Both the position numbers and the translations under genes were made by a program. Of a DNA stretch of 64,000 nt, positions 47,164 to 58,700 are shown piece after piece. Positions within the stretch are counted from its first letter, which is position 1. Every line of letters begins with the position of its first letter. Origin of the DNA: Gambelia wislizenii (lineage: Eukaryota; Chordata; Lepidosauria; Squamata; Crotaphytidae); NCBI GenBank assembly GCA_030847615.1, contig JAUMIR010000003.1, positions 27,774,501 to 27,838,500 on the forward strand, read 5' to 3'. Below the pieces are notes generated by a model, which worked only from the letters and a program-made list of their open reading frames with translations, was not told the origin of the DNA and did not search any database.

Positions 47164-47705
47164 TAATCTATCAATCCAAAATTGGGACTAGGGCCATTGT
47201 TACTGGAATGCATGGCTGCAGCTGTTGCTCTCTGGTGTGACTTGGACTTCTGTCTTCTGGAAGTACTATGTTATTTACAGGGTGCAGCCAAGTGAGAATT
47301 TTTTAAGTCAAAGAAAGCAATGGTCCTGATTCTCAGGGGTGTAGCTTTGGGAGGAAGGATATACCCGCATTGCCCCCAAATAAGAATTCTGCTGCTCTCC
47401 CATGAAATTTTTCTCCAGGCCCCAAATTTCTATTTTTGTAGTAACTTAAAACCTCAGTCAAGCATTCAGAAATACAGTTTAGGAGATTTTCACACGGGCT
47501 ATATATCCCGTGGCAGGAACAGAACAGGATCGGGAAAGGTTTTCCCTTTCGGACGACGTTGACCCCGTTCTGTCCTTCATCTATCCTACTCCCGTGACTG
47601 TTCCAGAACAATGTAATCACGATTTTTCATCGTGAATAGACCTCCCGTTCCGTCACTATCACGGAATCACAGGTGTGCGAACAGGAGCCCCGTTCCTGTT
47701 CCAAA

Positions 47706-47765
47706 ATGACAGCCATGGAGGGGAGGTCCGTTCCGAGCACTTCCTGGTACGATCTGGACATCGAG
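47706..47765 (+). other. exon-like segment inside the TTA-flanked element
   Basis: ATG-initiated 20-codon open stretch (MTAMEGRSVPSTSWYDLDIE) ending exactly at a consensus donor GTAAGT. It may be a remnant of the first exon of an autonomous parent's protein or a chance match. Confidence 0.35.
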
Positions 47766-47917
47766 GTAAGTGGCACCCTTTATTTTACCCTCCCTGTTTT
47801 GATTATGTGATTTAAAGAGTGCTTTTGTGCTTGGTGAACTGATTTTATGTTTGGGGGAGTTTTATTTTTTAAATTTACTATCCGGCGTTATCACGTGATA
47901 ACGTGATAACGTTTCAG

Positions 47918-48006
47918 ATGGCCGGTCGTAAAAGCAACCTTACGACAGCTGCATTTACGGCCAGCCAGCAAGGGGAGGGGGAGCCCGTTCCTGCTGCGGA
48001 ATTAAG
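47918..48006 (+). other. second exon-like segment inside the TTA-flanked element
   Basis: Preceded by a pyrimidine-rich region and TTTCAG and followed by GTGAGT. It is open for 29 codons from ATG (MAGRKSNLTTAAFTASQQ...). It could be joined in frame to the segment at 47706. No known domain is recognised. Confidence 0.35.
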
Positions 48007-48559
48007 GTGAGTGTGCGAAAGATTTATGTTATTCCGTGGCAGGAACGGGAGAGGAGCTAGCGGGGCAGTAACGGGACATTTTGGCCCTGTGTGAAAATCT
48101 CCTTAGTCATCCAAAGAAAAAGGTCAAGTAAAATTACCAAGGGAATGTAAACAGAATAAATACAAGAGTTCTAGGTATGAATGCTTTTCAATGCCTTTCT
48201 AATGCTAGAAATTTGGGGACTGAAGGAAAATGTCATGGGGGGAAAAGAATAAATATTTGAAAGGGTAACACCCTCATTTTGCTTCTCCTATAGTTACACC
48301 CCGAGGAATCTCTTTCTCTCCATGCTACCTGAGACTCCTAACTCCTAAGTTATAACAGGACTTCTTACTCTTTTGTTTTGGAATCCTCTAGGCAGTATGG
48401 TCTCTGGCTAAAAATTTAATGGTTATAAGCTCAGAGTTATAGGCAGGTAAAGCCTACGAATTCCAGTGTTTCTTACATGGCTCACCAAGTTGGGTAGTAT
48501 GTGAAAACCAGAAAGGAAACACAGCTGGAACTAATTCCCCCTCCCCCCTTGACATTCCT

Positions 48560-49085
48560 CCTCCTCCTCCTTTATACCTTGCCTTTTCCTCAAACTTGGG
48601 AAGGCAGATTACAATTTAAAACAAATATAATTTAGCTAAAAAATATATACAAAAGTCCGCATTAAAAATGGAACCAAACTATTCATAATCTTAAAGCAAA
48701 TTAAAACATGCAATTAAAAGGGAAAAAAGCAGCTTAAAACAGTTCAATAAAAACAATGCAGCACCCTCTAAAGCCCTTTCTTTAAAAACGTTCAGTTCTA
48801 AAAACCTGTTGAAATAATAAAAAAAGAGATTGCCTTCTGGTAGAAGGAGAGGGCCTCTCTGGGAAGGGAGTTCCAGAGACTGGGGCAGCCACTGAGAAGA
48901 CCCTATCCCTTGCCTGTGAAGGTGGTGGGACTGAGAGAAGGGCCTCCTCTGAGGTTCTCGGAGTCCAGGAAGGCTCTTACAGGGAGAGATGATCTGACAG
49001 ATAGTTCTAAACCATATATGGTTTAATAGGTCATAGTCAGCAGTTGGAATTCTATCTAGAAACAGACTGACCCCTGTTGTAGGAG
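48560..49085 (-). mobile_element. L2-type LINE 3' part
   Basis: In the minus direction it ends with the AAGGTATAAAGGAGG-type tail at 48560. Frames encode an L2-like C-terminus: a stretch rich in LLSVPPPS... then FSVAAP-type sequence and ELNVFKERAL near 48780, split over shifted frames. The segment 48930-49070 matches 41740-41884. Confidence 0.6.
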
Positions 49086-49206
49086 AGCTGTGTGGTCCCT
49101 GTGTGCTTCTCCCCTTTTTGCCAATGCTCAGTATTGCAAGCAATCAAATTCCCTCCTTAAGATTCCACAGTTTGGGGGTGCATGGGTTTTTTAAGAGAGA
49201 AAATTA

Positions 49207-49812
49207 AGGGCCTGTCCGAAAGGTGAAAATAATCCAAATGGCAATCGCATGGAAGGCGATATCTCCAAATGGACATTTGCATCACCGAGTCTCATTCAGA
49301 AGGGTGGGGGGCAGCTGAATCCACTGTAAACTCCATCTGGGAAACCTTCAGGGCTTCTCCCAGAGTTTTTAAAATGCTCTGTAGAGCATGTGAAGGTGTG
49401 ATCATTAAGACAGTTGCATTTGCATTGCTGCAACCAGGCAGCATAATCTGATTGGCTGGATGAGCATGGGGGTAGGGGCTAGCAAACAGGGAAAGCTCTT
49501 GCTGCCCCCATGTTGTATTTTTGGCTAAGTGAAGGTCCAGTAAGTTGATAAAATGGTGATCTTTTTCTCTCTTCCTCCCTTTTGTACATATGAAATATCA
49601 CATGTGCACACCCTGGTAAACTGTGTGTGTGTTTTTTTTTTTAATTGGCAGTGTCATATTTAAAAGCACGAGTAAATCTCTTCTGGCTGCCATCTTGGCT
49701 AGGGGGCATGTGAAGTTTGGGGGGCTCTTTTGACCATTAAGCCTGGTTGCAGTGCTGCAAACTTCAGAGGAGATCATATTTCCCCCGCTCCCGGTATAGA
49801 TGAGGTCTAAAT
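49207..49812 (-). mobile_element. hAT-like non-autonomous element (GGGCCTGTCTATATGAG family), diverged
   Basis: Left AAGGGCCTGTCCGAAAGGTG. Inner blocks ACTGTAAACTCCATCTGGGA and GATTGGCTGGATGAGCATGG parallel 11835-12488. Right end GGTATAGATGAGGTCTAAA is worn. Confidence 0.55.
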
Positions 49813-50194
49813 CATATCTTTTTTCAGAAATCTAGCCTCAGCTGGGCTTGTACAGTCTTCACTCATAGGAAAGAATTGGGAAGCTTTTGCTTGTGTCTTG
49901 ATTAAGCCCAGATTTATTTGCCAGCCAAACACAGGCAAACAATAGTTAGCATTAACTGTGGTGAGTGGGAATAAGCCAGTTTCAAACCATCGTTTCTAAG
50001 ATTGTCATGTTTTCAATAATTACATTTCTAAAGGAAGCACAGTTTAGTGTTTGGATGATATGCTAAACTGAGGTCAAACTCAAACAAAAGCAATTTTTCT
50101 GATTTCCTTATTGTGCCTGGTGCCATACCTGATGAAGGGAGGGGAAGGGCAGTGAAGAGACCAAGGCTAAACTTGTCCTTATAACACTATACTG

Positions 50195-50440
50195 GGGTGG
50201 GAATTATGTTACCCTCCTGATATTGTTGGACTACAGCTCCCAGCAGCCCTAGGAAGCATAGCTGATGGTGAAGAATGCTGGGAGTTGAAGTTCATTGTGG
50301 GCCACACCGTTTCTACCCCTGCATGAAATTTGATTTAATACTGTTTTCCCCAACCTGATGCCCTCGGAGTGTTTTAGGTGATAACTCCCAGAATTCTTCA
50401 ACATTAGTCTCAATGGTTGGGGCTGATAGTAGATCCCCAG
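50195..50440. repeat. two palindromic ACTACAGCTCCCAGCA repeats
   Basis: GTTGGACTACAGCTCCCAGC is mirrored by AATGCTGGGAGTTGAAGTTC (50225-50300). A second worn copy follows at 50345-50440 (GATAACTCCCAGAATTCTTC). Confidence 0.6.
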
Positions 50441-51108
50441 GTAAGAGAAGCCTGAAATAATGTAACACATAATACATTAAGCCACTCTGAGCCTGAGTCC
50501 TGTGAAACACTCACTCAGCTCAGTCAAACTAAATAAAATAAATAAGTACCTGCTGGGGGAAAAATATTTTTTTTGTATGCTAAAATACAATAATTTCAAT
50601 AAGGGTGAATGTCAACAGTATTAAAACCCTTGAAATATTAAAGCATTTACACATTGGACAGTGTTACCAAATGTTTATGCTATAATAAGCATTAATTTTA
50701 AGTTGTCATAGGACCCTTTGCTTTTTCTGCTGCAGAAGGCTATTGTGGCACTGGTTACCTCTCTGGAAATACAGTGTTTTAACACAGTCCTTGGTATTAG
50801 TGGCAAGCTTGACCATAGCACTCAATGAACAGTTTGGTTATACATGGTAGCAATGTTGTGATACAACAATAAATAAGCAGATGGCATTCAAGATTGAGTG
50901 GATCTGTGCTGTTGGAGGTTTTATTCCCTCTGGAACAAAGTAATGTGTAAGTTCAGTCACTTAGTTCTTAGCTGTGCTATTTTTCCATATTCACTGCTGT
51001 TAAGAATCAGTAATTGGTCCTTTTTATCTCTACCCTGGTTTGATTCTGGACTGATATTGTTTATAATGCCAGTTTAGCAGCACTTTACAAAAGAACAGCA
51101 CTTAACGT

Positions 51109-51353
51109 TGTTGTTGCTGTTGTTATTGTTGCTGTTGTGTACCTTCAGATAATTTCTTACTTATGACCACCCTAATGCAAACTTATCATGGGGTTTGGGT
51201 TTCTTCCCCCTCCCCCCCTTTTTTTTTTGCCTTCCTCTGAAGCTCAGAGAGTGTGTCTTGCTCAAGGTCACCCAGTGGGTTTCTATAGCCCAGTGAGGAT
51301 TTGAATCCTTCTCTTCCAGTCCAGCATTCAAACCACTACAGTACACTGGCTCA
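51109..51353 (-). mobile_element. Sauria-type SINE, nearly complete
   Basis: Antisense tail (GTTGTTGTTGCTGTTGTTA, GTGTACCTTCAGATAATTTC), a middle with a C/T-rich patch, TTGCTCAAGGTCACCCAGTG, GGATTTGAATCCTTCTCTTC and head end ACTACAGTACACTGGCTC. Confidence 0.82.
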
Positions 51354-52633
51354 GTTAATGTTATAGATTTGTTCTAATGCTGAATCAGGTTTACCACCAA
51401 TAATTAATCATGCATCATCTCTACTTACAGACAAGATTAGAATATAGTCTGAATGGTTGAGGTAACTGAGGTGGGGCTGGTAGCAATGCCAAGGAACAGT
51501 TAACCGTTGCTCAGACTTCAGGAACTCCTAGTTGAAAAGTTATACTAATGTAATTAAGCAGTTTTGTCTTTACCTTCAAATAATTTCCAAATCAGTTTGT
51601 ATTTGCCCATTTCAGGTTTTGGATAGGGTTGTGCCTATCATTAGGCAGAGTGAGATAACTGAAGGAGGCAGATTCTGAAAAGTCAGCATGTTGTTATTTC
51701 TTTACTTAATGATTACTCTATTTTTACTTCCACTTGTAAGGGATTGGAAGAAGCACTTCAACATCAGGCACTTGTGAGAATTTCTGCTCATGTGACAAAA
51801 TAACTTGACTCGTCTTGGCTTCTATGTACTTGACCTGGGTGACTGGGGTAGGGAAGGTGTCATTTTCTGCTCTACCTCAGGCAGAAAAAAAATATTTTTG
51901 GTCACTCTGAGTTTGGATTAAGGCTCTGAACTCATTTATTGACCAGTTCAGGCTACAGTTGACCCTAAGAGGTCTTTTTCCTCCACAAGGGACATCTTGT
52001 AGGTCACACTTTTATACTTTCTTATTAACCTCTTGGCATTTTCAGGATATTCCATGGAAAGTCAGCAAGTATTTGCCATTGGTCTTGATATGCAAATTGT
52101 CCCCACTCTTACTCATCAAACTAGAAGTGCATTGACATGTCATGCTTATTAGAAACTACTTGTGAGCAAATCTGATCTTTGATCAAAATTCAGTTGCTAA
52201 AAGAAGCCTGAATTTGCTGAATGGAGCTATTTCTGGATGATGTCTAGACACAAAGCCTGGGATCTGAGATGGAATAATCCTTCAAAGAAAATACTGCAGA
52301 ATTGTGCATATGATAAGAAAAGGTGAAAGCTAGGAACAGAAATCTGATAGGGGCAACAAGGCTGGGTGACAAAAGTTAATAGGATGCGTGACTTAAATGA
52401 GAATCAAATGTCTATGTAACAAGCCTTTGCTTGATTTGATTTCAGGCTTTGTCTCTCTTATGCCAGCCCTGATTTATATTCCCAAAGACTGGTGAAGCCA
52501 CAAAACACACTGCATTCTGACTACAGTCTCTCCCTCACCCCCATTTTAAAAACACAAACTCACATTACAAAGTCTCATCTTTGTCCATAAAGCCTGCTTT
52601 GATAGTGCATTGACTCTTTATTGTTTCATCTAG

Positions 52634-52732
52634 GGAGTTCTGGAGGTGAAATTGTGCTGTGGAATAATAGTACGGAAAATGCCCGCATTAAGCTTTGCCT
52701 GAATTCAGGAAGATCACTCAAGTCCAGACCAG
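52634..52732 (+). CDS. WDR49: WD-repeat protein (WDR49/WDR64 family), internal exon d
   Basis: This 99-bp exon lies between acceptor ATCTAG and donor GTTAGT, phase 1 in and phase 1 out. Read with the G carried from the previous exon it gives GSSGGEIVLWNNSTENARI and then a basic, Ser-rich end (GRSLKSRP). GEIVLWNN is the final strand of a WD40 blade, with LW in place of WD, a common variant. The polar tail probably starts an inter-blade loop that continues in the next exon. The frame is intact. Confidence 0.87.
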
Positions 52733-53234
52733 GTTAGTGTTTACCATAATGGGACCCTCATGGGCTCTGTCTAGAAGCAGAAAGGACTAGTAGGAAGCTG
52801 CCTTATAGTGAGCCAGACCACCTAACTAATATCTGCACCAAGGGATGGTAAATTTGCACAATTTCAGTCAGATTCTTTTCCAGCCCAAACTGAAGGTGTG
52901 TGGATTGAACCTGGGATTCTGCATGCAACGTCTGCGCTTTGTCACTGACCATTGGATTGGACCCATGCAGACTGAGAGGGAAGATCAACAGTTCTGTCTG
53001 TCAGTATAGGAAAAGTAAAGGGTTTTGGCTCACAAGAACAGCTGGGGAGCTGTCCACAGGGATCATGGTGCTGAATTTTGGAGGTAAACCTGAGGCCTCT
53101 AGCAAGATTACATAACATGAAGGTCATAGTGGCCCATGGAGGCATGTCATTCCAGATACTTGGCTAATCGCTCCATTTATTATAGCATAAGTGCTTTGTA
53201 GTAGAGAATACAAACTGCTGGAAATGTGTTGTTG

Positions 53235-53300
53235 TTATTGTTGTTATCATCATTATCATTTATATCCTGCCTTTCTCCCAATAATGGGACTCAAAGCAGC
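53235..53300 (-). mobile_element. LINE-type 3' tail fragment
   Basis: ATTTATATCCTGCCTTTCTC, CCAATAATGGGACTCAAAGC and AGCTTACAATG are the reverse of a common lizard L2-type 3' end (AAGCTGCTTTGAGTCCC...). A GTT/ATC repeat precedes it. Confidence 0.55.
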
Positions 53301-53710
53301 TTACAATGTATTTAAAACAATACAAATTGAAAAAAAATATACAAGGGCATCAATAAAGTATAAATATAAGATTTAAAAATGATTCAACTGTAAAGTTAAT
53401 ACATTAAACATTAAAAATATTGAAATTAAAATACTATGTACAAACCTTAAAAACAGCAAAGCTAATAGAAAAAGGGAGTTTGCAGCTCTTATAAAATTAA
53501 GGGAGAGTGAGTAAAAATGTTTGTTTTCTCCTAATAACCCTCTGTAACACAGAAAGTGGAAGAGCCAGAACACTAAAACCTGAAAAGTCTGTTGTTCTAA
53601 GTGAATGTATTTATCCCTTGAGAATATATATATCACCAGATGATATATAAGTTAGTAGTTTTCACAGATAATAAAAGATTGGATTAGTCTTTTTTAAAGA
53701 CTAGCACAAG

Positions 53711-53750
53711 AGCCAGTATGGTGTACTGGCTTGAGCTCTGGACTACAACA
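53711..53750 (+). mobile_element. Sauria-type SINE head fragment
   Basis: GAGCCAGTATGGTGTACTGG then CTTGAGCTCTGGACTAC, the tRNA-like head only. Confidence 0.65.
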
Positions 53751-55235
53751 AACTTGCTATTTAGGGTGTGCCATAAAGCTACTCATCTGTGGTATTTGTT
53801 TTTAATGTATGGATAGTTTTACTATGCATTTGGCCAGAGGTCACAGAAAACAGAGAAGTGATGGTAACATCTATCCTCTTATCACACGGGCAGACAATCC
53901 CATCGGTTTTAAGCCCAGCGCTAGTAAGTTAGCAATTGGTAAATGATTTCACCCTTGTAGCAGGCTAATTCTCTCCTTCTGTGGAATCATTATGTGGAAT
54001 CAACGAGGCTAGGAAAACTTTGATCTATGAAATTACTAATGATGAGTTTCAGCTAGGGGGTTGTTTACGCTTTCGACTTGTCAGAGTGACAAAAGGCAGC
54101 AGCAAGATGGCTCTTCCCTGAGATGTGTTTGCTAATTCCCCATTGCTCTCAAGGCTATCACTTCTGTTTATTGTCCCAGATCTACGTCAGCATTTTTATA
54201 TTATTACCTACCATGGGGAGCATTCTCTTAATTTTAGCCTTGTTTTAGTGCAGGGTGATAAATAATTACAGGCGGCCCTGCTGCAACTGAGCCCTGCAAA
54301 GCCTTCCCTCAAGGCTGTTCATAACCTGAAAATTTTCATTTGGTTGAGAGTCTTCACACACTAATGGTTATCATATATTAAGCTCTATGCCAGTAGGCAA
54401 TTCATAATTGTTCCCAACTCTACAAACTGCAGCTTCCATTATGGAAGAATAACTGGTATATGTGATGTGGGGGAAGCTGAGGGAAGAGGGGATTGTGGAG
54501 GAAGAGAAGCATATCTTCAAGTAACATTGCAGAAAGGCTTGACAAATCATTTTTATATTTCTTAGTTAAGCTGCTTGACATTCCGGGTAAGACAAATGTT
54601 AAAAAAGTGTTTGTGTGTACATGTGCACACAATTTTAATCATTTCAAATCCTGCTGTCTAGGTTGCCTATAAAACATTAGGCAGACTGATAAGAAAGGAG
54701 ACTGTTGATCTATTGCTTCTGTGTTAGCTGCAAGAGGGGATTTACCTCCCCTGGCTCCAAAGTCACAAATTGGAAGATGCCTAATTTTCACTGGATAAAT
54801 CATCCCTGGATCTAGATGTGTCAAATGCTATTTTTATTGGACATGACAGAAATTATTATGTCAAAGGAAGATTTCCAAACTTTTAAGGCTGCAAAAAGCA
54901 GCATGGAGATTATGGGGAGTTGACTTGGCTTTGGCACCATTTAGGGGATGTTAGGCATATGGGTTCCCTGTTCTGAAATGACCCTAGAATATTTGATCCA
55001 GATGATGCTGATCCAAATGAACATGAGAACCTGCTGGGATATTTTTGCTAGAAGCTCACTTTTACAAGAGTGTCCCAGTAACAGAACATTCATACAGTGT
55101 TCTGAAAATTTGGATTTAGGAAATAGTAATAGCAGGAATCTAGAAAATTCAGGCTGACAGGACCATGAAAAAAAGAAGAAGCCAACTGAATAATGAAAAT
55201 CTGTTCTCAGCATTATGTATGGAAAGTCAGATATG

Positions 55236-55264
55236 GACAATAAATAAATAAATAAATAAATACT
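55236..55264. repeat. (AATA)n microsatellite
   Basis: Six units of AAAT. Confidence 0.9.
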
Positions 55265-56261
55265 AATAAAAGAGAGACTTGGGAAAGATGTTACCTGGCC
55301 TTATACCCCCCCTCCCTCCAAGCATTCATAATTTGGCAATATTGGACATTGCATGAGGTCTAGGTAGACCAGGGCAGGGTTCAAGTGAAGGTCACCTGGG
55401 ACCTAATGAAGATGTCTCTTGGAAATTCCTAAGAGACACACCCAAGATAGGATTCTGCAGAGCCCATTAGTATCAGAGTCCTCAAGATGGAATGTGTTAA
55501 TCCCCTCCTGGATGCTCCTAGCACTGAGACATACTCCAAAACAAACAGGGACCTGAACACCCATTATCCCCACAAACAACTCTCCTCATACCCTTTCTTA
55601 TCACACCACAAGGAAGCAGCCATAAACCCATAAACTTTAATATCTCGGCCATTAGTGGCAATTAATGAAGTCATGGCTTCCTTTGTTTAAATGTGGGGAA
55701 CCGATTTAGTCTTGTTTCACACACAAACACTCCTTCAGGATACAAAATTGGGTATAAATATAAGTCCCAAATAGTGTCCAGTGTATACAGCTCTTCATAG
55801 ACTGTCACTCTGCTGGACTGCTATGGTACCCTCAGATTCTTGCCTGAGTCTTCTTTGCTGCATGAACCTCTGTTCTTCTGACGTAATTATAGCCCAATCT
55901 ATTCCTCTATTCAAACCTTTTCCCCTTAACTCTTTGTTAGCCTTATGTGGTCTCTTGTGAGTGTGAATACGTGTGTGAATGTTTCCGTGTTTATTTTTCA
56001 ATAAAAAACACTTTTATTTACTTTAAACTCAGAGTCTCTGCAGTGAGTACACACAGATGCAAAGGTCCCGCAAGGTACCTGGCCTCTTGCAGCCATACCT
56101 TTGAGCTAATGAAAATCTTACAATTTAATTTCATAATTTGATTGTCATGAGTGGGTCCCCACAGACCTCACCAATTCAGGTAACAAAGATGTGTTCTCTC
56201 TGTGTGTCTTGGAACTACCAGGAGGAACTGTTATTACACTATGCATTCTATCTTTCAGTGA

Positions 56262-56372
56262 TGTGGAAGGATTGTTTTAACTTGATGCTGTTTTAATCTT
56301 GCTGTATGCCGCCCCGGTTGCTGAGCAGAGGGGTGGGTTAAAAATAAAAAAATATTATAATTATTATATCAT
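56262..56372 (+). mobile_element. L2-type LINE 3' tail fragment
   Basis: TTGCTGTATGCCGCCCCGGT, AGAGGGGTGGGTTAAAAATA and an A/T-rich tail. It is the sense form of the tail seen in reverse at 18350. Confidence 0.55.
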
Positions 56373-56654
56373 TATAGATGATATGATGATATCTGTAGAT
56401 CCTGCTTTCAACTATGAATTTGTTCCAAAAGATAGTTAAAACCAAAATCCATACCAAGGTACAATATTACTATAGATACTCTCTGTTTGTATGTGGACAT
56501 GCACAAAGGGGTGGGAATCTCTTCTTGTGTACAGCTGAAAATTCTCCAACTTTTGACTGAAGCGCAAAAATAGCTCTCTCATTTTACCCTCCTCCTCCAC
56601 CAATTTCACAGCAGTGCTATTTTTCCTAGCTATTACCAGATGAATGTTACATTT

Positions 56655-56872
56655 GGCCTTTTCACACAAGAGAATTATAGCACTATGGTTCTATTTTAAC
56701 TGCATCCTAAGGAATTCTGGGATTTGTAATTTGGGCAGGCATTAGAGCTCTCTGGCTGAGAATTCTAAGTACAGTACTCCTCTTTATAGTGCAAATCCCA
56801 AGATTTTCTAGGATGTTTCCATGGAAGTTAAAGTAGGACCATAGCACTATAATTCTGTAATGTGAAAAGGCC
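56655..56872. mobile_element. complete hAT-like MITE (GGCCTTTTCACAC family)
   Basis: The ends GGCCTTTTCACAC and TGTGAAAAGGCCC are inverted. The interior has ATTATAGCACTATGGTTCTA mirrored by ACCATAGCACTATAATTCTG and, in between, GGAATTCTGGGATTTGTAAT mirrored by ATCCCAAGATTTTCTAGG. Other copies are at 2440, 12595, 20122, 62476 and 63215. No 8-bp duplication could be fixed. Confidence 0.8.
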
Positions 56873-57182
56873 CATTGTCACATAGCATCATTCAGGGCAG
56901 GGTTGGGGATTCTGTTATGAAAATGGTGGCCACTGACCCACTCTCAACAGGAGAGTTTCCATCACCCCCTTTTGCCCTATTTTGCTCCTGAAAATGGTTC
57001 CCAGCTTCAATTCCCATGATATTGAGGGGAATTTTAGCTCTGTTCCATTCTTACCTAGAACTCAGTCATATAGTTCAGGCTTTAGACTCTTCCCTTTGGG
57101 TTGAGGTGGAGAGCAGAAAGAACTTCAAACAGAGCTGGGGCTACTTGATGAGAAAGGTGTCAACCCATATTTTCCTATTTTG

Positions 57183-57245
57183 TTCTCATTTGATTGGACC
57201 AGATGGCCCTTGTGGTCTCTTCCAATTCTATGATTCATAATTCTG
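57183..57245 (+). mobile_element. CR1 LINE 3' tail
   Basis: TTGGACCAGATGGCCCTTGT, GGTCTCTTCCAATTCTATGA and TTCATAATTCTG form the last 55 or so bases of CR1, an extreme 5' truncation. Confidence 0.8.
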
Positions 57246-57911
57246 AATTCAAATTTTGCAAGGATAGATTTGGGAAATCTGTCATATCCACAATATTGGA
57301 TATGTCTTTACCTAGAATAAGTTAGGGATTTTTTAGGGCGGGGGGAGATAATGAAATCATAATAATATTCTTTTTACAAGCTAATGCAATGTTTGGCAAT
57401 ATGTTTTTTCCATGTAATGGGTAATGTTTTTTTGTGGGGGCGGGAGGGCAAAACATTTTCCAATAGGGGTTGTATTGAAGAGATTATTTAAAAAATCTTA
57501 GCTCACTTTTCTTACCATTTTAGACTGACCTTTTTTTAAAAAAAATGGAGAAGAAATTAGCGATACAACAAGCACTTATAGCATTCTTTTGGTAATGCTA
57601 ACAATCAGAGGTTCCTTTGGAGATTCCACAATGGATTATATAGCTAATAATGTTTTAAAAAAATAACTTTCCAAGTCCCGGTCATATCCTTAATCTTTGG
57701 AAAGTTGTTAATCTAGTTTTATACTTGCAAGTTAGACATCTCATGAGGCCACCACTGCCCTTAAAAAATGGTCAAGGAAAAGTTTAGTCTGAGTTCTAAA
57801 TAGTATGCTGCATTATCTCAATGATATCAGTATATTTAATGGAAAACTTATTTACTCTAGAAGGTAATAATTCTAACTGGCTGGGACCCAAAGAAGAACA
57901 TAACTGGTTCT

Positions 57912-58251
57912 GCACTAAGGGTTAGGTGGGGAGGGGGAGCAAAATGAGGGCATTCCCCCTTCCCCAAAATAAGAATTCTGCCTTCATCCCAATGAAATTT
58001 TTCTTCTGTCCCCAAACTTCTAGCATTGCAATAACTAGCATCCAATTGTGCACTTAGAAATACAGTTTAGGCATCCAATGAAAAGGGGTAGGCAGAGTTA
58101 CCAAGGGAAGATGAGACTTCTAGGAGTGAATGCTTTTCAATGTCTCACTGCCTGCAGTGCTAGGAACAGAAACCAAAAAAATTCATTTGGGGGCAGAATT
58201 TTTATTCAAGGGGTAATGTCCTCACCACACCCCATAGCTACACCCCTGCTC
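57912..58251. repeat. palindromic CAGGGGTGTAGCTA-type repeat, uninterrupted
   Basis: Arms GAGCAAAATGAGGGCATTCC and GTAATGTCCTCACCAC..., AATGAAATTTTTCTTCTG and its mirror, right end CATAGCTACACCCCTG. It contains AATACAGTTTAGGCATCCAA, the unoccupied form of the site used by the element at 47482-48102. Confidence 0.7.
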
Positions 58252-58700
58252 TGCACACCCAAAAGGATATCATGTGGGATATCAAACTGCTTTTGAGCTG
58301 GAGAAGACTTTAAAGTGTCAGTTTATAATAGGGCAAAAGTTCTGCTCTTTAAAGAAGTGATGGAGGGGGCAGTAAAAAACTCTGACTGCATGTAAGCTCC
58401 TATGGGGGTGGGCGGGAAGATGTTCTTTGGATCATGGCCATGCTGTAACACACAGATATAACACTGATAGATATGACAGAATTTAGTCAATTGCCAACTT
58501 GAAATGAATATCTTTATCTTATTCAACATACCATATAAGTGAAGCCAAAAAGACAGCTGGTAAGAAATAAAAATGTTAGAGCCATTGTCTATAATTGGGC
58601 TATGGGAGAATTCCAGTTGTTAGTCCCAAGTAGAGTAGACTCATTGAATCAAGGAAACTAACATGGCTTTTGACTTTCCAATTCCACATTGATTCTCTAG

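Larger units (their letters stand above)
47482..48102 (+). mobile_element. CpG-rich DNA transposon with TTA duplication (PIF/Harbinger-like)
   Basis: Inverted ends GGAGATTTTCACACGGGC and GCCCTGTGTGAAAATCTCC; TTA at 47479-47481 and 48103-48105. The interior is much richer in CpG than the neighbourhood and contains CACGTGATAACGTGATAACG. There is no transposase. A 3-bp TTA target and GG-starting ends fit PIF/Harbinger, but assignment without a transposase is inference. Two exon-like segments inside are described separately. Confidence 0.75.
47334..48304. repeat. palindromic CAGGGGTGTAGCTA-type repeat split by nested element
   Basis: The left arm (47334-47481) and right arm (48103-48304) are the two halves seen together at 57912-58251. 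The ends GGGGTGTAGCT and AGTTACACCCC are inverted, with AGCAAAATGAGGG-type subterminal arms. It is probably a hAT-type non-autonomous element; there is no coding frame. Confidence 0.65.

Noticed and set aside
47334..48304. LTR pair of an endogenous retrovirus around a coding core
   Set aside because: The outer parts are inverted rather than direct repeats, with no primer-binding site, polypurine tract or gag/pol frames.
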